Notes under the pieces: generated by a model
The model's input: the letters and a program-made list of their open reading frames with translations, nothing else
The model's database searches: none
What the model was told of the DNA's origin: nothing
Shown: positions 44,531 through 52,766 of the stretch, piece by piece
Position numbering within the stretch: the stretch's first letter is position 1
Layout: the number at the start of each line of letters is the position of its first letter
NCBI GenBank assembly: GCA_947494145.1
Contig: CANLTZ010000001.1
Span: forward strand, 522,551-586,550
Origin: an uncultured Jannaschia sp.
GTDB taxonomy: Bacteria; Pseudomonadota; Alphaproteobacteria; Rhodobacterales; Rhodobacteraceae
Direction: 5' to 3'
Length of the DNA stretch: 64,000 bases
Position numbers and translations under genes: made by a program

Positions 44531-44558
44531 GACGGCGGTAAACTTGGAAGCCGCCGTC
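44531..44558 (-). promoter_or_regulatory. Stem-loop in the rpmH upstream leader region
   Basis: GACGGCGG-TAAACTTGGAAG-CCGCCGTC perfect 8-bp arms. Confidence 0.4.
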
Positions 44559-44783
44559 TAGGCGAGGGGCGGGGGCCTGTCAACGGCTCCGACCGTCTGT
44601 CACATTCGGCCCGCTCGGTTGTAACATTCGGTCGATTACGCAGGGGCAAGGCACACGTCGCCTCAAGGTGCCGTGAGCCCGGGTATTCAGCACGGCTGCG
44701 GTGCCGCAAGTAGGTCCCAACACACGCAAACTGCCTGGCGCCGCGCGTTCCTCCCGACGTGAACGGCGACCGGGCGAACAGAA

Positions 44784-45527
44784 TTGGACCGCAACATGAC
44801 TGACAACACCATGACCCCACCGCCCGAACGCGCAGGCCTTGCCCGTTTTCTGCCGCTCATCCTGATTGGCGCGGCAGCCATCGGCGGCGCGTTCTTCCTG
44901 CGCGACTACCTGTCGTTCCAGACGCTGGCCGATAACCGCGAAGCGCTGATCGCGTTTCGTGATGCCAATTATGTCCTGACCGTCGCCGTGTTCGTTGCGG
45001 CCTATATCCTGATCGTGGCGTTTTCCCTGCCGGGGGCGGCCATCGCCACCTTGACCGGCGGCTTCCTATTCGGGGTCTTCCCGGGCGTTCTGTTCAATGC
45101 CGGTGCGGCCACTATCGGCGCCATGGCGATCTTCCTGGCGGCGAAGTATGGACTGGGCGACCGGCTGGCGGCCAAGATGGACGCGTCCGGCGGCGCGGTG
45201 AAGAAGATCAAGGACGGCATCCGCGAAGATGAGACATCGTATCTGCTGATCATGCGCCTGGTGCCTGCGGTACCTTTCTTCGTGGCGAACCTGATCCCCG
45301 CCTTCGTTGGTGTCACGCTGCGCAAGTTCATGCTGACCACGTTCTTCGGCATTCTGCCGGGCGGCCTGGTCTATACCTGGGTCGGCGCCGGTCTGGGCGA
45401 AGTCTTTGCCCAAGGCGAAACCCCCAATTTCGGCATCATCTTCGAGCCGCACATTCTGGGCCCGATCCTCGGCCTGGCGGCTTTGGCCATGCTGCCCATC
45501 GTCCTGAAGCGCTTCAAGAAGGTCTGA
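44784..45527 (+). CDS. TVP38/TMEM64 (VTT domain) family membrane protein
   Basis: FSLPGAAIATLTGGFLFGVFPGVLFNAGAATIGAMAIFLAAKYGLG; RLVPAVPFFVANLIPAFVGV. Confidence 0.9.
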   Translation: MDRNMTDNTMTPPPERAGLARFLPLILIGAAAIGGAFFLRDYLSFQTLADNREALIAFRDANYVLTVAVFVAAYILIVAFSLPGAAIATLTGGFLFGVFPGVLFNAGAATIGAMAIFLAAKYGLGDRLAAKMDASGGAVKKIKDGIREDETSYLLIMRLVPAVPFFVANLIPAFVGVTLRKFMLTTFFGILPGGLVYTWVGAGLGEVFAQGETPNFGIIFEPHILGPILGLAALAMLPIVLKRFKKV

Positions 45528-45531
45528 TCCG

Positions 45532-46995
45532 ATGAATATGCTCAACACACCCGAAGAAATGCTGCGCGCGAAAGGTCCCGCCATGGAAGATATCAAGACC
45601 GACGTGCTGGTGATCGGCGCAGGGTCCGGCGGTCTGTCCTTTTCGGCCGGGGCCAGCCAGATGGGGGCGGATGTCACCCTTCTGGAAGGCCACAAGATGG
45701 GTGGCGACTGCCTGAACTTCGGCTGCGTTCCCTCCAAGGCGCTGATCGCGGCGGCCAAGCAGGCCCAAGCCATGAAAACCGGCGAGAAATACGGGGTGAC
45801 CCCCGTCACGCCGCAGGTCGATTATGCCGCCGCCAAGGGCCACGTCCATAAGGTGATCGAGACGATTGCCCCCGTGGACAGCCAGGAACGGTTCGAAAGC
45901 TTCGGCGTCCGCGTCATCCGTGAATATGGCGTCTTCGCCGACAAGGACACGGTCGTTGCGGGCAACTACCGCATCAAGGCGCGGCGCATCGTCATCGCGA
46001 CAGGGTCTTCCCCGTTCGTGCCGCCCATCGATGGTCTGAAAGACGTGCCGTTTGAGACCAACGAAACCATCTTCGACCTGATGGAGCACCCCGAGCACCT
46101 GATTATCATCGGGGCCGGTCCCATCGGTTTGGAAATGGCGCAGGCCCATGTGCGTCTCGGCAGCAAGGTGACCGTTCTCGAAGGGGGCCGCGCCCTTGCC
46201 AAGGACGACCCGGAGATGGCCGAGGTGGTCTTGAAGCGTCTGCGCGAAGAAGGTGTCAAAATCATCGAAGGTGCCCGCGCGGACCGCATCAGCGGCAGCG
46301 CAGGCGATATCGCCGTCCATACCGAAAACGGCGATGTCACTGGCACCCACCTTCTGGTGGCCGCAGGCCGCAAGGCCAATATCGACCGGCTCAACCTGGA
46401 TGCGGCGGGTATCGAGCATGACCGGTCCATCAAGGTGGGGGCGGACCTGCGCACCACCAACCGCAAGGTCTATGCCATCGGCGATGTGGCGGGCGGCTAC
46501 CAGTTCACCCATGTGGCGGGTTATCACGGCGCCACGGTGATCCGCCCGATCTTGTTCGGCCTGCCCGCCAAGGCGCGCAACGACCATATTCCTTGGGCCA
46601 CCTACACGGACCCAGAATTGGCACAAGTGGGCCTGACCGAGGCCCAGGCGCGCGAGCAGCATGGCGACAAGCTGGAAGTGTTGCGCTTCCCCTACCATGA
46701 AAACGACCGCGCCATCGCCGAAGGCAAGACGGAAGGTCTGATCAAGGTCATGGTCGTGAAGGGCCGTCCGGTGGGCGCCTCGATCGCGGGCGCCCAGGCT
46801 GGCGAGTTGATCGGCCTCTGGGCGTTGGTTCTGGCCAACAAACTCAAGATCGGGGCTGTTGCCGCCATGGTCGCGCCGTATCCGACGCTGGGCGAAATCA
46901 GCAAGCGCGCCGCCGGACAATACTATGTGCCGCGGTTGTTCCAATCCGACCGTGTGAAGGCCTTTGTCGGTTTTGTGCAAAAATACCTGCCATAA
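45532..46995 (+). CDS. FAD-dependent pyridine nucleotide-disulfide oxidoreductase (MerA/Lpd-like)
   Basis: GAGSGGLSFSAGASQMGADVTLLEGHKMGGDCLNFGCVPSKALI redox-active CxxxxC; YAIGDVAGGYQFTHVAGYHG. Confidence 0.92.
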   Translation: MNMLNTPEEMLRAKGPAMEDIKTDVLVIGAGSGGLSFSAGASQMGADVTLLEGHKMGGDCLNFGCVPSKALIAAAKQAQAMKTGEKYGVTPVTPQVDYAAAKGHVHKVIETIAPVDSQERFESFGVRVIREYGVFADKDTVVAGNYRIKARRIVIATGSSPFVPPIDGLKDVPFETNETIFDLMEHPEHLIIIGAGPIGLEMAQAHVRLGSKVTVLEGGRALAKDDPEMAEVVLKRLREEGVKIIEGARADRISGSAGDIAVHTENGDVTGTHLLVAAGRKANIDRLNLDAAGIEHDRSIKVGADLRTTNRKVYAIGDVAGGYQFTHVAGYHGATVIRPILFGLPAKARNDHIPWATYTDPELAQVGLTEAQAREQHGDKLEVLRFPYHENDRAIAEGKTEGLIKVMVVKGRPVGASIAGAQAGELIGLWALVLANKLKIGAVAAMVAPYPTLGEISKRAAGQYYVPRLFQSDRVKAFVGFVQKYLP

Positions 46996-47083
46996 TCAGC
47001 CGTTCTGTACAAAAAATGGCCCCTGTCCCCCGAGCGGCACAGGGGCCATACTGCGTGTCCAAGTCTCGTAATCTCTGGCACCG

Positions 47084-48472
47084 ATGCTGACGTCTCTTTC
47101 CGGCCGATTCCTGCTTCTGACCATCATCTTCGTGATGCTGGCCGAAGTCTTGATCTTCGTGCCCTCCATCGCGCGTTTCCGGCTCGACTACCTGACCGAA
47201 CGGTTGGAGCGGGCACAGATTGCATCGCTGGCGCTGCTGGGTGCTGACGAGATGATCGACTCACAGGTTGAAGCCGAACTTCTGGAAAACGCTGGCGTAT
47301 TGAATGTGGTCCTGCGACGCGATGCGCTTCGTCAGCTTGTGCTGTCATCGGATTTGCCGGGACCGGTCGCGCGCACCGTGGACCTGCGCGATCCAACGGC
47401 ATGGGAGTTGATCCGCGACGCCATGAGGCGGTTCACGGCCCCCGAATCAGAGATCATCCGCGTCATCGCCGAACCTGCCCGGGGCGGCGGTGTCCAGATC
47501 GAGGCGGCTTTGGACACGCAAGACATGCATGACGCCATGATTGCCTATGGTTGGACGATTCTTTGGCTGTCTTTGGTGATATCGGTCATCACCTCGGCCT
47601 TCCTGTTCATGGCCGTCAGGCGGCTGATGGTGAACCCGATCCGAAGTCTGGTCGGGCAGATGAACCGCTATGCCGCCGCGCCGGAAGATGGGCGGCGCGT
47701 CATCGTGCCGGGGTCTCGTGTCAAAGAGTTGCGGGAGGCGGAAAACACGCTGCGCGACCTGGAAAACCAGCTGACCCAGTCGTTGCGCCAGAAAGAACGC
47801 CTGGCAGCCTTGGGATCGGCCGTTGCGAAGATCAGCCATGATCTGCGCAACATCCTGACGACGTCGACCTTGCTGGCCGACCGGATGGAGATGGTGGACG
47901 ACCCCACGGTCAAGCGCGTGGCCCCAAAGATCGTGGCATCCCTGACCCGCGCGGTGAACCTGACAGAGGGTACCCTGGCATTCGGTCGCGCCGAGGAAGC
48001 CCCACCTGCCTTGCAACGCATCGAAGCGCGGCCTTTCCTTGAGGAGATCTGCGAGGGTGAGCAACTGGCTGTGGCAGAAGGTGCGGTGCGGATCCGCCAT
48101 GAAGCGGCGGCGGGCCTGACCCTGCGTGCCGACCCGGAGCAATTACACAGAGTCATCGGAAACCTGATCCGCAATGCGCGTCAGGCCATCCAGGCGACGG
48201 GCAAGCCCGGCGAAGTCTGTGTCTCGGCTACCGAAGACATCAATGGCTGGGCATTGCGCATCACCGATACGGGGCCCGGTCTGCCCCCGAAAGCGCAGGA
48301 AAACCTGTTCCAGGCTTTCCAGGGCAACGTGCGCAAGGGCGGCACGGGCCTTGGTCTGGTCATCGCGCAGGAACTCATTCGTGGCCATGGCGGTGAGCTG
48401 TCATTGGAGCGCACGGACGACACCGGCACCACCTTCCGCATCGACCTGCCGCGCGAGCTTGCCGCGGCCTAA
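47084..48472 (+). CDS. Membrane sensor histidine kinase
   Basis: HAMP-like region, H-box AKISHDLRNILTT, NLIRNARQA N-box, ITDTGPGLP, GTGLGLVIAQEL. Confidence 0.9.
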   Translation: MLTSLSGRFLLLTIIFVMLAEVLIFVPSIARFRLDYLTERLERAQIASLALLGADEMIDSQVEAELLENAGVLNVVLRRDALRQLVLSSDLPGPVARTVDLRDPTAWELIRDAMRRFTAPESEIIRVIAEPARGGGVQIEAALDTQDMHDAMIAYGWTILWLSLVISVITSAFLFMAVRRLMVNPIRSLVGQMNRYAAAPEDGRRVIVPGSRVKELREAENTLRDLENQLTQSLRQKERLAALGSAVAKISHDLRNILTTSTLLADRMEMVDDPTVKRVAPKIVASLTRAVNLTEGTLAFGRAEEAPPALQRIEARPFLEEICEGEQLAVAEGAVRIRHEAAAGLTLRADPEQLHRVIGNLIRNARQAIQATGKPGEVCVSATEDINGWALRITDTGPGLPPKAQENLFQAFQGNVRKGGTGLGLVIAQELIRGHGGELSLERTDDTGTTFRIDLPRELAAA

Positions 48473-48569
48473 GCCGTCTAGCCGCCGCCCACTGTCTGGT
48501 CCTTCGCAGGATGGGACGGGAAATCCCCCTTGCGCGCTCGCCGCGGTGGGGCTATCTGCGGCCCCGTAG

Positions 48570-48646
48570 GCGCTGGTAGCTCAGTTGGATAGAGTACTTG
48601 ACTACGAATCAAGGGGTCGGGGGTTCGAATCCTCCCCAGCGCGCCA
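48570..48646 (+). tRNA. tRNA-Arg (anticodon ACG), CCA encoded
   Basis: GCGCTGG acceptor pairs CCAGCGC; anticodon arm CTTGA-CTACGAA-TCAAG; T-loop GGTTCGAATCC. Confidence 0.96.
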
Positions 48647-48970
48647 TTCCCCCTCTACGTCAGACGAAATTGGCCTTTGCGTCATAAACTGCCCCAATCA
48701 CCGCGAACCGGATGTTTGTGGCCAAGCCACAGGCGTCCGGTTCGATGCCACTCTATCCGATACTTTGCCATATCTTGGGTTGGTGCTTCATGGGAAGCGC
48801 CTGGTCACGTCGGGGTTGGCTGTGGGTGCAAACGGCCCGGAGCGGGCCCCAGATGATCGTCCTTGATGCTCTTGCGCGGCCCGTCAAAGCGGACTCTAGC
48901 TGCAGCTACTAACAAGAGAGAACCACTGGCCGACGAACCTGGGGATATTGGGACATCAAGCCAGCTGACT

Positions 48971-51016
48971 TTAAGCGCATGGACTCGCCGCGCGAACGTC
49001 TACCCGCGCGCCGTAGTCGTTCTGGCCAACCGAGAACGGAAAGGCGGATAGCGCCGTCTTGGGCAGCACGGAGGAGCCATCTGTAAGGACATTCAATCCG
49101 GGCCAGCCATCGCGCATCCAAACGGTGCCGTTCGGCACGCGCGGCGTGATCTTGGCGCGGGCCTTGAACGTCCCTCTGACATTCGCGATCTCAACCCAGT
49201 CGCCATCAATGATGAACCGAGTTGCAGCATCATCGGGGGCCATCCAGAGATCCGGGTCCGTTTCGCGACTTGCGAGGGTCGGCAAAGCGCGGCCATGATC
49301 GTAGAACGCGTGGAAATGAGCGAAGGTGCGGCCGTGGGCCAGGATCAATGCCCCGCTCTTATCCACTGCCGGAGCCATGGGCAATGGCGGCAGGCCCATT
49401 GAGCGCGCGCGCTCGGAGGAGAACTCGATCTTTCCGGACGGTGTCGAGAATTCGAACGTCGGATAGGCCACATGGGAGACGTCCAAGGGCACATGCCCGC
49501 CATTGGCCCGCAGCCTCTCGACCGTGGCGTGGCCCGTCGCGGGGTGGTCGAGGACCGCGTTCATCGCGTCCTCCTGATCCGTCCACGGGTAGACGTCCTC
49601 GAGTCCAAGCCGGTCGGCCAATCCCTTGTAGATCTCATAGACCGGGCGAGCGTCCCCGGCCGCGGGCAACACGCGGTCCGAGAGATGGACGTGGGTGTTG
49701 GTCGATTTGGCCCCGATCTCTTCCAACCAGATCGTGCCAGGAAGGACGATATCGGCAGCCTCTCGGATCGTCTGGTTGGCGAAGACGTCGTAGGCCACAA
49801 CCAGTTCGGCCTTGGCCAGTGCCGCACGGACCCGGTTGGTATCGGCAAAGCTGGACAGGACATTGGACCCGATCGTGAGAAAGACTTTTACCGCGCCGCT
49901 TTCCAGCGCCTCGACGATCGCCTCCATCTGGTTGGGAATATACGTGCCCGGCAGTCTTCGATCTGCAGCCGAGACATCATTGAACCCTGCACCATGGCTC
50001 CGCCCGCCGTGCCGCGGACCGATGCCGCCCCCGGCACTGCCAAAATTGCCGGTCAACGCAGGCAAGCATGAAATCGCGCGCGCGGCCTGCCACGTGTTGC
50101 TGCCCTTGTGAAGCGATGACCCGCCAATGACGATCATCGTCGGCTTGGTGGCGGCATAGCGGCGCGCAAGCTGCGTGATCTGTTCGGCAGGAACCCCGGT
50201 TTGCCCCTCGCCCCAATCGGGCGTCATCGTCTCCACATGCGTCTTGAGGGCGTCAAACCCCAATGTGTGGTCCGAAACGAAATCAGCGTCCCAAGCTCCG
50301 TCGGCCACGATCACATGCATTATGGCCAGCGCGAGGGCCGCATCCGTGCCCGGCTTCAGGAGGAGCACGTCATCCGCAAGCGCAGAGGCTTCCGTCCTGC
50401 GCACGTCGATGACGACAATCCGCGCGCCCCGGCGCTTTGCAATCTCCACATGGCGCAAGGTGTTGGCTTGGCTCACGGTATTGGCACCCCAGAGGATCAC
50501 CATCTCGGAATTGGCCCCAAGGTCCTCCTTGGTCGAGGTCTCGATGGCCCCGGTGAGCCCGACGCCAAAGGCGCCAAGACCCCAGCAAATCATGGCGGGG
50601 TTCCAATATTGGCAGCCATAAAGGTTGGCGAAGCGGTCCATCTGGGCGCGCTTTAGACCGAAAGCATAATCATTGCCCCAGTTCCCGTGCGCCTGCCAAA
50701 AACCAACCCGCTCCCGCCCGACCTCGCGCATTTTGTCCGCGATATGATCCATCGCGACGTCCCATGTCACATCTGTCCAAGCCTCGGTGCCGCGCACCCG
50801 GCGCATGCGAGGGGTCAGAAGACGCTGGTCATTGCCAACGATCTCATGGGCGGCCTTGCCCCGCATGCAGAGAAACCCCTGACTGTCCGGGTTCGTCTCG
50901 TCCCCGATGATGACGATCTTCTGGTTGTCGTGTTTTGTGACCTTCATCCCGCACAGCGTTGGGTGGCAGTTCATGGGACACATTGTCTTGAAGGTTTCCA
51001 CCCGGGGCCAATCCAA
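48971..51016 (-). CDS. Molybdopterin-dependent oxidoreductase
   Basis: 681 aa; N-terminal MCPMNCHPTLCGMKV...GFLCMRGKAAHE 4Fe-4S motif; WGANTVSQANTLRHVEIAKRRGARIVVIDVRRTE; C-terminal molydopterin-binding region. Confidence 0.92.
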   Translation of the reverse strand: MDWPRVETFKTMCPMNCHPTLCGMKVTKHDNQKIVIIGDETNPDSQGFLCMRGKAAHEIVGNDQRLLTPRMRRVRGTEAWTDVTWDVAMDHIADKMREVGRERVGFWQAHGNWGNDYAFGLKRAQMDRFANLYGCQYWNPAMICWGLGAFGVGLTGAIETSTKEDLGANSEMVILWGANTVSQANTLRHVEIAKRRGARIVVIDVRRTEASALADDVLLLKPGTDAALALAIMHVIVADGAWDADFVSDHTLGFDALKTHVETMTPDWGEGQTGVPAEQITQLARRYAATKPTMIVIGGSSLHKGSNTWQAARAISCLPALTGNFGSAGGGIGPRHGGRSHGAGFNDVSAADRRLPGTYIPNQMEAIVEALESGAVKVFLTIGSNVLSSFADTNRVRAALAKAELVVAYDVFANQTIREAADIVLPGTIWLEEIGAKSTNTHVHLSDRVLPAAGDARPVYEIYKGLADRLGLEDVYPWTDQEDAMNAVLDHPATGHATVERLRANGGHVPLDVSHVAYPTFEFSTPSGKIEFSSERARSMGLPPLPMAPAVDKSGALILAHGRTFAHFHAFYDHGRALPTLASRETDPDLWMAPDDAATRFIIDGDWVEIANVRGTFKARAKITPRVPNGTVWMRDGWPGLNVLTDGSSVLPKTALSAFPFSVGQNDYGARVDVRAASPCA

Positions 51017-51205
51017 TCGTTTTCTCGAAATTCAAGAAAAGCGTAGAGGAGTTCTGAGGCTCGGAGAAGCTTTGTACCGTCAAGACGCCGGCAGACGCGA
51101 GGACATGCCCTGTCCGACCATGTCGTTTGAGAAGAACAAGGGATGGTGTACCCCATTGCCCTGGGCAGAAAGCATTTCGACGCAAATTTGCGTGGGGCGG
51201 AACCA

Positions 51206-52002
51206 ATGAAGATCAGCGCTGTTCAGCACAATCCTCAAGACGATCTGAAAGTGTCACTGCATGTCCTGTTTGAAACGGTGAAGCGTGCGACGGCAGACGG
51301 CCCTGACCTGATTGCCCTGCCGGAATACTACGCCTTCATGGGCGACAGCTCCAAAAGACTTGCGGCCAGTGGCGCTTGGTTCGCCGATATCAACGGCCAA
51401 ACCGCAGAACTTGCAAAGTCGCTAGGCGTCACGATCCATGAAGGGTGCCTTGCTGAACAGCGAGACGACGGGACGTATAATACGACCGTCGTCCATGGTG
51501 CAGACGGGACCGAGCTTGCGCGGTATTCCAAGATTCATCTCTTCGATATTGATTTGGCCGACGGCACTCAGTTTCGGGAATCCGATCTCATTTGTCGGGG
51601 GTCGAGCGTGGAAACCTACGACCTTAATGGTTGGAAAATCGGCTGCACGATTTGCTATGACTTGCGCTTCCCGGAGCTTTTTGCCGCCTGCGTGACCTCG
51701 GCGCCGAACTGATCCTCGTCCCCGCGGCGTTCCTGCGTGAAACCGGACAGGCGCATTGGGAAGTTTTGTTGCGGGCCCGCGCCATTGAGACTGGAACGTA
51801 TATCGCGGCACCGGCTCAGGTCTTTTCGTTCAACGACGGAAAGGGGCATTGCTACGGTCATAGTCTGGTCTGCGATCCATGGGGAGCCGTCATTGCGCAG
51901 GCTTCAGATAAGTCGGGGTATGTCGATGCGCGGCTGGACAAGGGTTTCCTGAACGATGTCCGCGCCCGCGTGCCCGTCAATCGGCACCATGTTTTGGAGT
52001 GA
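51206..52002 (+). pseudogene. Carbon-nitrogen hydrolase (nitrilase superfamily), frameshifted
   Basis: Frame 1 ends ...TICYDLRFPELFAACVTSAPN*; the family sequence resumes in another frame as LRDLGAELILVPAAFLRETGQAHWEVLLRARAIETGTYIAAPAQ... Confidence 0.85.
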
Positions 52003-52204
52003 GATGACCTGAACCCTCTCAGCTAAGTCGGACCACTTCATTTGCTGACGGTCAGAAGGCTGGCTGCGTTCGATGCCGTACTGCCGAAAGATGCTTAGCC
52101 AAGGGAGCACCATCGCTTGTGTCCGGGATGAGCAGATGTCAGTTTCCGTAGGTCAGGTTGCTCGGCTGGCTACCGGAAGCATCCGTTCAGTTGGAGGCTT
52201 GGGA

Positions 52205-52591
52205 ATGATTGACCATATCACATTCGGCGTGGCCGACTTCCAGCGATCCACTGCTTTCTACGATCAGGCATTTGCCCCTTTGGGCGTGCGACGTTTGTTC
52301 GATGTCCCCGAAGAGCATTCCGATGGTGTGAAGGTGACCGGCTATGGCGACGACCGCCCTTGGTTTTGGCTGGCTGAAGAAAGGGCAACAACCGGATTGA
52401 TGCACATCGCCTTGCGGGCGCAAAGCAGGGCCGAGGTCGATGCGTTTCACGCCGCTGCCATTCTGGCCGGTGGGATCGACCATGGACGGCCAGGGCTTCG
52501 CCCGCATTACCACCCGGATTACTATGCTGCGTTTGTGTTGGACCCTGACGGGCACAATATCGAAGCAGTATGTCATACGCCGGCAGAATAG
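52205..52591 (+). CDS. VOC (glyoxalase/bleomycin resistance) family protein
   Basis: MIDHITFGVADFQRSTAFYDQAFAPLGVRRLF; FVLDPDGHNIEAVCH. Confidence 0.92.
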   Translation: MIDHITFGVADFQRSTAFYDQAFAPLGVRRLFDVPEEHSDGVKVTGYGDDRPWFWLAEERATTGLMHIALRAQSRAEVDAFHAAAILAGGIDHGRPGLRPHYHPDYYAAFVLDPDGHNIEAVCHTPAE

Positions 52592-52766
52592 AAATCTCAG
52601 ACTTTTCCAGCGACAATGACACAGATGTAGAGGGTTACGGGCGCGCCGACCCTTCCAGCGGTTTCGGCAATGTCCCCGGGGATGAAAACAGCGCGCTGAG
52701 CGGCCTTCTCGTCCGGTCCGATTTGCGCGGCGTCCTTTGCCATCGGAAAATGTCCTACAGATCGCT

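Noticed and set aside
48585-48866. 93-aa ORF crossing the tRNA-Arg gene
   Set aside because: Overlaps a confident tRNA and has no protein-like motifs.
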